This document shows positions 37,395 through 50,809 of a stretch of 64,000 nucleotides of DNA, piece after piece. The stretch is from NCBI GenBank assembly GCA_029224185.1, contig JANZKI010000027.1, forward strand, positions 1,860,001 through 1,924,000, read 5' to 3'. This stretch comes from Karalla daura (Eukaryota > Chordata > Actinopteri > Chaetodontiformes > Leiognathidae). The translations under genes were made by a program, and so were the position numbers. The notes beneath the pieces were generated by a model. That model saw only the letters and a list, made by a program, of their open reading frames with translations. It was not told the origin of the DNA and searched no databases. Position 1 is the first letter of the stretch. Every line of letters starts with the position of its first letter.

Positions 37395-38679
37395 TTTCTC
37401 AGTTTCGTGTTCGCAGTTCTACAAAAAGGCTCAACTTGGCTGTCGGAACACACATGACAGGCATTTTGCTGTGCAGTTGTGGCCAACATGATGCATGTGG
37501 TAGAAAGAGCTTCTGACATGCATTTTCCTACAGTTTCACGCTCGTAGTTCTGTGAAACGGCCGAAATCGGCTTGGTGAACACCATACAGGCAATTTGCTG
37601 TATAGTAGGGGCCAACTGCTGAATCTTGCAGCAAAAGCTTCTCAAATGCATTTTCTCAGTTTCGCGTTCGCAGTTCTACAAAAAGGCTCAACTTGGCTGT
37701 CGGAACACACATGACAGGCATTTTGCTGCGCAGTTGTGGCCAACATGATGCATGTGGTAGAAAGACCTTCTGACATGCATTTTCCTACAGTTTCACGCTC
37801 GTAGTTCTGTGAAACGGCCGAAATCGGCTTGGTGAACACCATACAGGCAATTTGCTGTATTGTAGGGGCCAACTGCTGAATCTTGCAGCAAAAGCTTCTC
37901 AAATGCATTTTCTCAGTTTCGCGTTCGCAGTTCTACAAAAAGGCTCAACTTGGCTGTCGGAACACACATGACAGGCATTTTGCTGTGCAGTTGTGGCCAA
38001 CATGATGCATGTGGTAGAAAGAGCTTCTGACATGCATTTTCCTACAGTTTCACGCTCGTAGTTCTGTGAAACGGCCGAAATCGGCTTGGTGAACACCATA
38101 CAGGCAATTTGCTGTATAGTAGGGGCCAACTGCTGAATCTTGCAGCAAAAGCTTCTCAAATGCATTTTCTCAGTTTCGCGTTCGCAGTTCTACAAAAAGG
38201 CTCAACTTGGCTGTCGGAACCCACATGACAGGCATTTTGCTGCGCAGTTGTGGCTAACATGATGCATGTGGTAGAAAGAGCTTCTGAAATGAATTTTCCT
38301 ACAGTTTCACGCTCGTAGTGCTGTGAAACGGCCGAAATCGGCGTAGTGAACACAATACAGGCAATTTGCTGTATAGCAGGGGCCAACTGCTGAATCTTGC
38401 AGCAAAAGCTTCTCAAATGCATTTTCTCAGTTTCGTGTTCGCAGTTCTACAAAAAGGCTCAACTTGGCTGTCGGAACCCACATGACAGGCATTTTGCTGC
38501 GCAGTTGTGGCCAACATGATGCATGTGGTAGAAAGAGCTTCTGACATGCATTTTCCTACAGTTTCACGCTCGTAGTTCTGTGAAACGGCCGAAATCGGCT
38601 TGGTGAACACCATACAGGCAATTTGCTGTATAGTAGGGGCCAACTGCTGAATCTTGCAGCAAAAGCTTCTCAAATGCAT

Positions 38680-38935
38680 TTTCTCAGTTTCGCGTTCGCA
38701 TTCTACAAAAAGGCTCAACTTGGCTGTCGGAACACACATGACAGGCATTTTGCTGTGCAGTTGTGGCCAACATGATGCATGTGGTGGAAAGAGCTTCTGA
38801 CATGCATTTTCTTACAGTTTCACGCTCGTAGTTCTGTGAAACGGCCGAAATCCGCTTGGTGAACACTATACAGGCAATTTGCTGTATAGTAGGGGCCAAC
38901 TGCTGAATCTTGCAGCAAAAGCTTCTCAAATGCAT
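38680..38935 (+). repeat. 256-bp R-type monomer with an independent deletion
   Basis: GTTCGCATTCTAC replaces GTTCGCAGTTCTAC, with the missing G between 38700 and 38701. This deletion lies in half B, on an R background, and is unrelated to the S-lineage deletion. Confidence 0.9.
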
Positions 38936-39192
38936 TTTCTCAGTTTCGCGTTCGCAGTTCTACAAAAAGGCTCAACTTGGCTGTCGGAACACACATGACA
39001 GGCATTTTGCTGCGCAGTTGTGGCCAACATGATGCATGTGGTAGAAAGAGCTTCTGACATGCATTTTCCTACAGTTTCACGCTCGTAGTTCTGTGAAACG
39101 GCCGAAATCGGCTTGGTGAACACCATACAGGCAATTTGCTGTATAGTAGGGGCCAACTGCTGAATCTTGCAGCAAAAGCTTCTCAAATGCAT

Positions 39193-42100
39193 TTTCTCAG
39201 TTTCGCGTTCGCAGTTCTACAAAAAGGCTCAACTTGGCTGTCGGAACCCACATGACAGGCATTTTGCTGTGCAGTTGTGGCCAACATGATGCATGTGGTA
39301 GAAAGAGCTTCTGAAATGCATTTTCCTACAGTTTCACGCTCGTAGTTCTGTGAAACGGCCGAAATCGGCGTGGTGAACACAATACAGGCAATTTGCTGTA
39401 TAGCAGGGGCCAACTGCTGAATCTTGCAGCAAAAGCTTCTCAAATGCATTTTCTCAGTTTCGCGTTCGCAGTTCTACAAAAAGGCTCAACTTGGCTGTCG
39501 GAACACACATGACAGGCATTTTGCTGTGCAGTTGTGGCCAACATGATGCATGTGGTAGAAAGAGCTTCTGAAATGCATTTTCCTACAGTTTCACGCTCGT
39601 AGTTCTGTGAAACGGCCGAAATCGGCGTAGTGAACACAATACAGGCAATTTGCTGTATAGCAGGGGCCAACTGCTGCATCTTGCAGCAAAAACTTCTCAA
39701 ATGCATTTTCTCAGTTTCGCGTTCGCAGTTCTACAAAAAGGCTCAACTTGGCTGTCGGAACCCACATGACAGGCATTTTGCTGCGCAGTTGTGGCCAACA
39801 TGATGCATGTGGTAGAAAGAGCTTCTGAAATGCATTTTCCTACAGTTTCACGCTCGTAGTTCTGTGAAACGGCCGAAATTGGCGTGGTGAACACAATACA
39901 GGCAATTTGCTGTATAGCAGGGGCCAACTGCTGAATCTTGCAGCAAAAGCTTCTCAAATGCATTTTCTCAGTTTCGCGTTCGCAGTTCTACAAAAAGGCT
40001 CAACTTGGCTGTCGGAACCCACATGACAGGCATTTTGCTGTGCAGTTGTGGCCAACATGATGCATGTGGTAGAAAGAGCTTCTGAAATGCATTTTCCTAC
40101 AGTTTCACGCTCGTAGTTCTGTGAAACGGCCGAAATCGGCTTGGTGAACACCATACAGGCAATTTGCTGTATAGTAGGGGCCAACTGCTGAATCTTGCAG
40201 CAAAAGCTTCTCAAATGCATTTTCTCAGTTTCGCGTTCGCAGTTCTACAAAAAGGCTCAACTTGGCTGTCGGAACCCACATGACAGGCATTTTGCTGTGC
40301 AGTTGTGGCTAACATGATGCATGTGGTAGAAAGAGCCTCTGAAATGCATTTTCCTACAGTTTCACGCTCGTAGTTCTGTGAAACGGCCGAAATCGGCGTA
40401 GAGAACACAATACAGGCAATTTGCTGTATAGCAGGGGCCAACTGCTGAATCTTGCAGCAAAAGCTTCTCAAATGCATTTTCTCAGTTTCGTGTTCGCAGT
40501 TCTACAAAAAGGCTCAACTTGGCTGTCGGAACCCACATGACAGGCATTTTGCTGCGCAGTTGTGGCCAACATGATGCATGTGGTAGAAAGAGCTTCTGAC
40601 ATGCATTTTCCTACAGTTTCACGCTCGTAGTTCTGTGAAACGGCCGAAATCGGCTTGGTGAACACCATACAGGCAATTTGCTGTATAGTAGGGGCCAACT
40701 GCTGAATCTTGCAGCAAAAGCTTCTCAAATGCATTTTCTCAGTTTCGCGTTCGCAGTTCTACAAAAAGGCTCAACTTGGCTGTCGGAACACACATGACAG
40801 GCATTTTGCTGCGCAGTTGTGGCCAACATGATGCATGTGGTAGAAAGAGCTTCTGAAATGCATTTTCCTACAGTTTCACGCTCGTAGTTCTGTGAAACGG
40901 CCGAAATCGGCGTGGTGAACACAATACAGGCAATTTGCTGTATAGCAGGGGCCAACTGCTGAATCTTGCAGCAAAAGCTTCTCAAATGCATTTTCTCAGT
41001 TTCGCGTTCGCAGTTCTACAAAAAGGCTCAACTTGGCTGTCGGAACCCACATGACAGGCATTTTGCTGTGCAGTTGTGGCTAACATGATGCATGTGGTAG
41101 AATGAGCTTCTGAAATGCATTTTCCTACAGTTTCACGCTCGTAGTTCTGTGAAACGGCCGAAATCGGCGTAGTGAACACAATACAGGCAATTTGCTGTAT
41201 AGCAGGGGCCAACTGCTGAATCTTGCAGCAAAAGCTTCTCAAATGCATTTTCTCAGTTTCGTGTTCGCAGTTCTACAAAAAGGCTCAACTTGGCTGTCGG
41301 AACCCACATGACAGGCATTTTGCTGCGCAGTTGTGGCCAACATGATGCATGTGGTAGAAAGAGCTTCTGAAATGCATTTTCCTACAGTTTCACGCTCGTA
41401 GTTCTGTGAAACGGCCGAAATCGGCGTGGTGAACACAATACAGGCAATTTGCTGTATAGCAGGGGCCAACTGCTGAATCTTGCAGCAAAAGCTTCTCAAA
41501 TGCATTTTCTCAGTTTCGCGTTCGCAGTTCTACAAAAAGGCTCAACTTGGCTGTCGGAACCCACATGACAGGCATTTTGCTGTGCAGTTGTGGCTAACAT
41601 GATGCATGTGGTAGAAAGAGCTTCTGAAATGAATTTTCCTACAGTTTCACGCTCGTAGTTCTGTGAAACGGCCGAAATCGGCGTAGTGAACACAATACAG
41701 GCAATTTGCTGTATAGCAGGGGCCAACTGCTGAATCTTGCAGCAAAAGCTTCTCAAATGCATTTTCTCAGTTTCGTGTTCGCAGTTCTACAAAAAGGCTC
41801 AACTTGGCTGTCGGAACCCACATGACAGGCATTTTGCCTGACAAAAAGGCTCAACTTGGCTGTCGGAACCCACATGACAGGCATTTTGCTGCGCAGTTGT
41901 GGCCAACATGATGCATGTGGTAGAAAGAGCTTCTGACATGCATTTTCCTACAGTTTCACGCTCGTAGTTCTGTGAAACGGCCGAAATCGGCTTGGTGAAC
42001 ACCATACAGGCAATTTGCTGTATAGTAGGGGCCAACTGCTGAATCTTGCAGCAAAAGCTTCTCAAATGCATTTTCTCAGTTTCGCGTTCGCAGTTCTACA

Positions 42101-42585
42101 AAAAGGCTCAACTTGGCTGTCGGAACACACATGACAGGCATTTTGCTGTGCAGTTGTGGCCAACATGATGCATGTGGTGGAAAGAGCTTCTGACATGCAT
42201 TTTCTTACAGTTTCACGCTCGTAGTTCTGTGAAACGGCCGAAATCCGCTTGGTGAACACTATACAGGCAATTTGCTGTATAGTAGGGGCCAACTGCTGAA
42301 TCTTGCAGCAAAAGCTTCTCAAATGCATTTTCTCAGTTTCGCGTTCGCAGTTCTACAAAAAGGCTCAACTTGGCTGTCGGAACACACATGACAGGCATTT
42401 TGCTGCGCAGTTGTGGCCAACATGATGCATGTGGTAGAAAGAGCTTCTGACATGCATTTTCCTACAGTTTCACGCTCGTAGTTCTGTGAAACGGCCGAAA
42501 TCGGCTTGGTGAACACCATACAGGCAATTTGCTGTATAGTAGGGGCCAACTGCTGAATCTTGCATCAAAAGCTTCTCAAATGCAT
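39193..42585 (+). repeat. 13-monomer block, copy 1 (contains the 309-bp unit)
   Basis: Order: G; copy with CTGCATC and AAAAACTTCTC; copy with AAATTGGCG; P-like; copy with AGAGCCTCTG; P; G; copy with GTAGAATGAGC; G; F; the 309-bp P unit; R; P. The same order follows 24 monomers downstream. For example, the GATGAGC/AATGAGC marker T lies at 41103 and 47323, 6220 bp apart. Confidence 0.88.
41763..42071 (+). repeat. 309-bp monomer with internal 52-bp insertion
   Basis: A 49-base stretch of half B is present twice, at 41789-41837 and 41841-41889, joined by CTG (41838-41840). The stretch starts ACAAAAAGGCTC and ends GGCATTTTGC. The unit is otherwise a P copy. It is the only insertion above one base in the window. 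Confidence 0.95.
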
Positions 42586-45412
42586 TTTCTCAGTTTCGCG
42601 TTCGCAGTTCTACAAAAAGGCTCAACTTGGCTGTCGGAACCCACATGACAGGCATTTTGCTGTGCAGTTGTGGCCAACATGATGCATGTGGTAGAAAGAG
42701 CTTCTGAAATGCATTTTCCTACAGTTTCACGCTCGTAGTTCTGTGAAACGGCCGAAATCGGCGTGGTGAACACAATACAGGCAATTTGCTGTATAGCAGG
42801 GGCCAACTGCTGAATCTTGCAGCAAAAGCTTCTCAAATGCATTTTCTCAGTTTCGCGTTCGCAGTTCTACAAAAAGGCTCAACTTGGCTGTCGGAACACA
42901 CATGACAGGCATTTTGCTGTGCAGTTGTGGCCAACATGATGCATGTGGTAGAAAGAGCTTCTGAAATGCATTTTCCTACAGTTTCACGCTCGTAGTTCTG
43001 TGAAACGGCCGAAATCGGCGTAGTGAACACAATACAGGCAATTTGCTGTATAGTAGGGGCCAACTGCTGCATCTTGCAGCAAAAACTTCTCAAATGCATT
43101 TTCTCAGTTTCGCGTTCGCAGTTCTACAAAAAGGCTCAACTTGGCTGTCGGAACCCACATGACAGGCATTTTGCTGCGCAGTTGTGGCCAACATGATGCA
43201 TGTGGTAGAAAGAGCTTCTGAAATGCATTTTCCTACAGTTTCACGCTTGTAGTTCTGTGAAACGGCCGAAATTGGCGTGGTGAACACAATACAGGCAATT
43301 TGCTGTATAGCAGGGGCCAACTGCTGAATCTTGCAGCAAAAGCTTCTCAAATGCATTTTCTCAGTTTCGCGTTCGCAGTTCTACAAAAAGGCTCAACTTG
43401 GCTGTCGGAACACACATGACAGGCATTTTGCTGTGCAGTTGTGGCCAACATGATGCATGTGGTAGAAAGAGCTTCTGACATGCATTTTCCTACAGTTTCA
43501 CGCTCGTAGTTCTGTGAAACGGCCGAAATCGGCTTGGTGAACACCATACAGGCAATTTGCTGTATAGTAGGGGCCAACTGCTGAATCTTGCAGCAAAAGC
43601 TTCTCAAATGCATTTTCTCAGTTTCGCGTTCGCAGTTCTACAAAAAGGCTCAACTTGGCTGTCGGAACCCACATGACAGGCATTTTGCTGCGCAGTTGTG
43701 GCTAACATGATGCATGTGGTAGAAAGAGCTTCTGAAATGAATTTTCCTACAGTTTCACGCTCGTAGTTCTGTGAAACGGCCGAAATCGGCGTAGTGAACA
43801 CAATACAGGCAATTTGCTGTATAGCAGGGGCCAACTGCTGAATCTTGCAGCAAAAGCTTCTCAAATGCATTTTCTCAGTTTCGTGTTCGCAGTTCTACAA
43901 AAAGGCTCAACTTGGCTGTCGGAACCCACATGACAGGCATTTTGCTGCGCAGTTGTGGCCAACATGATGCATGTGGTAGAAAGAGCTTCTGACATGCATT
44001 TTCCTACAGTTTCACGCTCGTAGTTCTGTGAAACGGCCGAAATCGGCTTGGTGAACACCATACAGGCAATTTGCTGTATTGTAGGGGCCAACTGCTGAAT
44101 CTTGCAGCAAAAGCTTCTCAAATGCATTTTCTCAGTTTCGCGTTCGCAGTTCTACAAAAAGGCTCAACTTGGCTGTCGGAACACACATGACAGGCATTTT
44201 GCTGTGCAGTTGTGGCCAACATGATGCATGTGGTAGAAAGAGCTTCTGACATGCATTTTCCTACAGTTTCACGCTCGTAGTTCTGTGAAACGGCCGAAAT
44301 CGGCGTGGTGAACACCATACAGGCAATTTGCTGTATAGTAGGGGCCAACTGCTGAATCTTGCAGCAAAAGCTTCTCAAATGCATTTTCTCAGTTTCGCGT
44401 TCGCAGTTCTACAAAAAGGCTCAACTTGGCTGTCGGAACACACATGACAGGCATTTTGCTGCGCAGTTGTGGCCAACATGATGCATGTGGTAGAAAGACC
44501 TTCTGACATGCATTTTCCTACAGTTTCACGCTCGTAGTTCTGTGAAACGGCCGAAATCGGCTTGGTGAACACCATACAGGCAATTTGCTGTATTGTAGGG
44601 GCCAACTGCTGAATCTTGCAGCAAAAGCTTCTCAAATGCATTTTCTCAGTTTCGCGTTCGCAGTTCTACAAAAAGGCTCAACTTGGCTGTCGGAACACAC
44701 ATGACAGGCATTTTGCTGTGCAGTTGTGGCCAACATGATGCATGTGGTAGAAAGAGCTTCTGACATGCATTTTCCTACAGTTTCACGCTCGTAGTTCTGT
44801 GAAACGGCCGAAATCGGCTTGGTGAACACCATACAGGCAATTTGCTGTATAGTAGGGGCCAACTGCTGAATCTTGCAGCAAAAGCTTCTCAAATGCATTT
44901 TCTCAGTTTCGCGTTCGCAGTTCTACAAAAAGGCTCAACTTGGCTGTCGGAACCCACATGACAGGCATTTTGCTGCGCAGTTGTGGCTAACATGATGCAT
45001 GTGGTAGAAAGAGCTTCTGAAATGAATTTTCCTACAGTTTCACGCTCGTAGTTCTGTGAAACGGCCGAAATCGGCGTAGTGAACACAATACAGGCAATTT
45101 GCTGTATAGCAGGGGCCAACTGCTGAATCTTGCAGCAAAAGCTTCTCAAATGCATTTTCTCAGTTTCGTGTTCGCAGTTCTACAAAAAGGCTCAACTTGG
45201 CTGTCGGAACCCACATGACAGGCATTTTGCTGCGCAGTTGTGGCCAACATGATGCATGTGGTAGAAAGAGCTTCTGACATGCATTTTCCTACAGTTTCAC
45301 GCTCGTAGTTCTGTGAAACGGCCGAAATCGGCTTGGTGAACACCATACAGGCAATTTGCTGTATAGTAGGGGCCAACTGCTGAATCTTGCAGCAAAAGCT
45401 TCTCAAATGCAT

Positions 45413-48400
45413 TTTCTCAGTTTCGCGTTCGCAGTTCTACAAAAAGGCTCAACTTGGCTGTCGGAACCCACATGACAGGCATTTTGCTGTGCAGTTGTGG
45501 CCAACATGATGCATGTGGTAGAAAGAGCTTCTGAAATGCATTTTCCTACAGTTTCACGCTCGTAGTTCTGTGAAACGGCCGAAATCGGCGTGGTGAACAC
45601 AATACAGGCAATTTGCTGTATAGCAGGGGCCAACTGCTGAATCTTGCAGCAAAAGCTTCTCAAATGCATTTTCTCAGTTTCGCGTTCGCAGTTCTACAAA
45701 AAGGCTCAACTTGGCTGTCGGAACACACATGACAGGCATTTTGCTGTGCAGTTGTGGCCAACATGATGCATGTGGTAGAAAGAGCTTCTGAAATGCATTT
45801 TCCTACAGTTTCACGCTCGTAGTTCTGTGAAACGGCCGAAATCGGCGTAGTGAACACAATACAGGCAATTTGCTGTATAGCAGGGGCCAACTGCTGCATC
45901 TTGCAGCAAAAACTTCTCAAATGCATTTTCTCAGTTTCGCGTTCGCAGTTCTACAAAAAGGCTCAACTTGGCTGTCGGAACCCACATGACAGGCATTTTG
46001 CTGCGCAGTTGTGGCCAACATGATGCATGTGGTAGAAAGAGCTTCTGAAATGCATTTTCCTACAGTTTCACGCTCGTAGTTCTGTGAAACGGCCGAAATT
46101 GGCGTGGTGAACACAATACAGGCAATTTGCTGTATAGCAGGGGCCAACTGCTGAATCTTGCAGCAAAAGCTTCTCAAATGCATTTTCTCAGTTTCGCGTT
46201 CGCAGTTCTACAAAAAGGCTCAACTTGGCTGTCGGAACCCACATGACAGGCATTTTGCTGTGCAGTTGTGGCCAACATGATGCATGTGGTAGAAAGAGCT
46301 TCTGAAATGCATTTTCCTACAGTTTCACGCTCGTAGTTCTGTGAAACGGCCGAAATCGGCTTGGTGAACACCATACAGGCAATTTGCTGTATAGTAGGGG
46401 CCAACTGCTGAATCTTGCAGCAAAAGCTTCTCAAATGCATTTTCTCAGTTTCGCGTTCGCAGTTCTACAAAAAGGCTCAACTTGGCTGTCGGAACCCACA
46501 TGACAGGCATTTTGCTGTGCAGTTGTGGCTAACATGATGCATGTGGTAGAAAGAGCCTCTGAAATGCATTTTCCTACAGTTTCACGCTCGTAGTTCTGTG
46601 AAACGGCCGAAATCGGCGTAGTGAACACAATACAGGCAATTTGCTGTATAGCAGGGGCCAACTGCTGAATCTTGCAGCAAAAGCTTCTCAAATGCATTTT
46701 CTCAGTTTCGTGTTCGCAGTTCTACAAAAAGGCTCAACTTGGCTGTCGGAACCCACATGACAGGCATTTTGCTGCGCAGTTGTGGCCAACATGATGCATG
46801 TGGTAGAAAGAGCTTCTGACATGCATTTTCCTACAGTTTCACGCTCGTAGTTCTGTGAAACGGCCGAAATCGGCTTGGTGAACACCATACAGGCAATTTG
46901 CTGTATAGTAGGGGCCAACTGCTGAATCTTGCAGCAAAAGCTTCTCAAATGCATTTTCTCAGTTTCGCGTTCGCAGTTCTACAAAAAGGCTCAACTTGGC
47001 TGTCGGAACCCACATGACAGGCATTTTGCTGTGCAGTTGTGGCCAACATGATGCATGTGGTAGAAAGAGCTTCTGAAATGCATTTTCCTACAGTTTCACG
47101 CTCGTAGTTCTGTGAAACGGCCGAAATCGGCGTGGTGAACACAATACAGACAATTTGCTGTATAGCAGGGGCCAACTGCTGAATCTTGCAGCAAAAGCTT
47201 CTCAAATGCATTTTCTCAGTTTCGCGTTCGCAGTTCTACAAAAAGGCTCAACTTGGCTGTCGGAACCCACATGACAGGCATTTTGCTGTGCAGTTGTGGC
47301 TAACATGATGCATGTGGTAGGATGAGCTTCTGAAATGCATTTTCCTACAGTTTCACGCTCGTAGTTCTGTGAAACGGCCGAAATCGTCGTAGTGAACACA
47401 ATACAGGCAATTTGCTGTATAGCAGGGGCCAACTGCTGAATCTTGCAGCAAAAGCTTCTCAAATGCATTTTCTCAGTTTCGTGTTCGCAGTTCTACAAAA
47501 AGGCTCAACTTGGCTGTCGGAACCCACATGACAGGCATTTTGCTGCGCAGTTGTGGCCAACATGATGCATGTGGTAGAAAGAGCTTCTGAAATGCATTTT
47601 CCTACAGTTTCACGCTCGTAGTTCTGTGAAACGGCCGAAATCGGCGTGGTGAACACAATACAGGCAATTTGCTGTATAGCAGGGGCCAACTGCTGAATCT
47701 TGCAGCAAAAGCTTCTCAAATGCATTTTCTCAGTTTCGCGTTCGCAGTTCTACAAAAAGGCTCAACTTGGCTGTCGGAACCCACATGACAGGCATTTTGC
47801 TGTGCAGTTGTGGCTAACATGATGCATGTGGTAGAAAGAGCTTCTGAAATGAATTTTCCGACAGTTTCACGCTCGTAGTTCTGTGAAACGGCCGAAATCG
47901 GCGTAGTGAACACAATACAGGCAATTTGCTGTATAGCAGGGGCCAACTGCTGAATCTTGCAGCAAAAGCTTCTCAAATGCATTTTCTCAGTTTCGTGTTC
48001 GCAGTTCTACAAAAAGGCTCAACTTGGCTGTCGGAACCCACATGACAGGCATTTTGCTGCGCAGTTGTGGCCAACATGATGCATGTGGTAGAAAGAGCTT
48101 CTGACATGCATTTTCCTACAGTTTCACGCTCGTAGTTCTGTGAAACGGCCGAAATCGGCTTGGTGAACACCATACAGGCAATTTGCTGTATAGTAGGGGC
48201 CAACTGCTGAATCTTGCAGCAAAAGCTTCTCAAATGCATTTTCTCAGTTTCGCGTTCGCAGTTCTACAAAAAGGCTCAACTTGGCTGTCGGAACACACAT
48301 GACAGGCATTTTGCTGTGCAGTTGTGGCCAACATGATGCATGTGGTGGAAAGAGCTTCTGACATGCATTTTCTTACAGTTTCACGCTCGTAGTTCTGTGA

Positions 48401-48753
48401 AACGGCCGAAATCCGCTTGGTGAACACTATACAGGCAATTTGCTGTATAGTAGGGGCCAACTGCTGAATCTTGCAGCAAAAGCTTCTCAAATGCATTTTC
48501 TCAGTTTCGCGTTCGCAGTTCTACAAAAAGGCTCAACTTGGCTGTCGGAACACACATGACAGGCATTTTGCTGCGCAGTTGTGGCCAACATGATGCATGT
48601 GGTAGAAAGAGCTTCTGACATGCATTTTCCTACAGTTTCACGCTCGTAGTTCTGTGAAACGGCCGAAATCGGCTTGGTGAACACCATACAGGCAATTTGC
48701 TGTATAGTAGGGGCCAACTGCTGAATCTTGCAGCAAAAGCTTCTCAAATGCAT
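45413..48753 (+). repeat. 13-monomer block, copy 2
   Basis: Matches copy 1 unit for unit but at 13 x 257 bp, without the 52-bp insertion. The insertion therefore arose in copy 1 after duplication or was lost from copy 2. Private changes here include CAGACAATTTG and TCGTCGTAG. Confidence 0.88.
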
Positions 48754-50809
48754 TTTCTCAGTTTCGCGTTCGCAGTTCTACAAAAAGGCTCAACTTGGCT
48801 GTCGGAACCCACATGACAGGCATTTTGCTGTGCAGTTGTGGCCAACATGATGCATGTGGTAGAAAGAGCTTCTGAAATGCATTTTCCTACAGTTTCACGC
48901 TCGTAGTTCTGTGAAACGGCCGAAATCGGCGTGGTGAACACAATACAGGCAATTTGCTGTATAGCAGGGGCCAACTGCTGAATCTTGCAGCAAAAGCTTC
49001 TCAAATGCATTTTCTCAGTTTCGCGTTCGCAGTTCTACAAAAAGGCTCAACTTGGCTGTCGGAACACACATGACAGGCATTTTGCTGTGCAGTTGTGGCC
49101 AACATGATGCATGTGGTAGAAAGAGCTTCTGAAATGCATTTTCCTACAGTTTCACGCTCGTAGTTCTGTGAAACGGCCGAAATCGGCGTAGTGAACACAA
49201 TACAGGCAATTTGCTGTATAGTAGGGGCCAACTGCTGAATCTTGCAGCAAAAGCTTCTCAAATGCATTTTCTCAGTTTCGCGTTCGCAGTTCTACAAAAA
49301 GGCTCAACTTGGCTGTCGGAACCCACATGACAGGCATTTTGCTGTGCAGTTGTGGCCAACATGATGCATGTGGTAGAAAGAGCTTCTGAAATGCATTTTC
49401 CTACAGTTTCACGCTCGTAGTTCTGTGAAACGGCCGAAATCGGCTTGGTGAACACCATACAGGCAATTTGCTGTATAGTAGGGGCCAACTGCTGAATCTT
49501 GCAGCAAAAGCTTCTCAAATGCATTTTCTCAGTTTCGCGTTCGCAGTTCTACAAAAAGGCTCAACTTGGCTGTCGGAACCCACATGACAGGCATTTTGCT
49601 GTGCAGTTGTGGCTAACATGATGCATGTGGTAGAAAGAGCTTCTGAAATGCATTTTCCTACAGTTTCACGCTCGTAGTTCTGTGAAACGGCCGAAATCGG
49701 CGTAGTGAACACAATACAGGCAATTTGCTGTATAGCAGGGGCCAACTGCTGAATCTTGCAGCAAAAGCTTCTCAAATGCATTTTCTCAGTTTCGTGTTCG
49801 CAGTTCTACAAAAAGGCTCAACTTGGCTGTCGGAACCCACATGACAGGCATTTTGCTGTGCAGTTGTGGCCAACATGATGCATGTGGTAGAAAGAGCTTC
49901 TGACATGCATTTTCCTACAGTTTCACGCTCGTAGTTCTGTGAAACGGCCGAAATCGGCTTGGTGAACACCATACAGGCAATTTGCTGTATAGTAGGGGCC
50001 AACTGCTGAATCTTGCAGCAAAAGCTTCTCAAATGCATTTTCTCAGTTTCGCGTTCGCAGTTCTACAAAAAGGCTCAACTTGGCTGTCGGAACACACATG
50101 ACAGGCATTTTGCTGTGCAGTTGTGGCCAACATGATGCATGTGGTGGAAAGAGCTTCTGACATGCATTTTCTTACAGTTTCACGCTCGTAGTTCTGTGAA
50201 ACGGCCGAAATCGGCGTAGTGAACACAATACAGGCAATTTGCTGTATAGCAGGGGCCAACTGCTGAATCTTGCAGCAAAAGCTTCTCAAATGCATTTTCT
50301 CAGTTTCGTGTTCGCAGTTCTACAAAAAGGCTCAACTTGGCTGTCGGAACCCACATGACAGGCATTTTGCTGCGCAGTTGTGGCCAACATGATGCATGTG
50401 GTAGAAAGAGCTTCTGACATGCATTTTCCTACAGTTTCACGCTCGTAGTTCTGTGAAACGGCCGAAATCGGCTTGGTGAACACCATACAGGCAATTTGCT
50501 GTATAGTAGGGGCCAACTGCTGAATCTTGCAGCAAAAGCTTCTCAAATGCATTTTCTCAGTTTCGCGTTCGCAGTTCTACAAAAAGGCTCAACTTGGCTG
50601 TCGGAACACACATGACAGGCATTTTGCTGCGCAGTTGTGGCCAACATGATGCATGTGGTAGAAAGAGCTTCTGACATGCATTTTCCTACAGTTTCACGCT
50701 CGTAGTTCTGTGAAACGGCCGAAATCGGCTTGGTGAACACCATACAGGCAATTTGCTGTATAGTAGGGGCCAACTGCTGAATCTTGCAGCAAAAGCTTCT
50801 CAAATGCAT
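48754..50809 (+). repeat. eight-monomer block ending in P
   Basis: Order G, CGTAG copy, P-like, G (CGTAG), P, R/G chimera, P, P. It looks like a reduced derivative of the 13-monomer block, with its ending altered by the chimera. Confidence 0.65.
50039..50295 (+). repeat. R/G chimeric monomer
   Basis: Left part is R type (GTGGTGG, GACATG, TCTTACAG). Right part is G type (AATCGGCGTAGTG, CACAATAC, TAGCAGG). The switch lies between the CTTACAG and ATCGG positions of half A. Confidence 0.8.

Larger units (their letters stand above)
33800..37651 (+). repeat. lengthened HOR copy 4 (15 monomers, 3852 bp)
   Basis: Marker C at 33914; the next marker is at 37766. The core (marker P, P, P, G, 256-bp GAACGCAATAC unit, CGCCCG unit) is still present, with three extra units before the G copy. 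A run of S copies follows, both 256 and 257 bp; two of them share CCTATAGTTTC. A further marker copy near 44499 begins a fragment outside this domain. Confidence 0.8.

Noticed and set aside
41763..42071. Transposon insertion in the 309-bp unit
   Set aside because: The extra 52 bases are a second copy of adjacent half-B sequence plus CTG, with no terminal repeats or foreign sequence.
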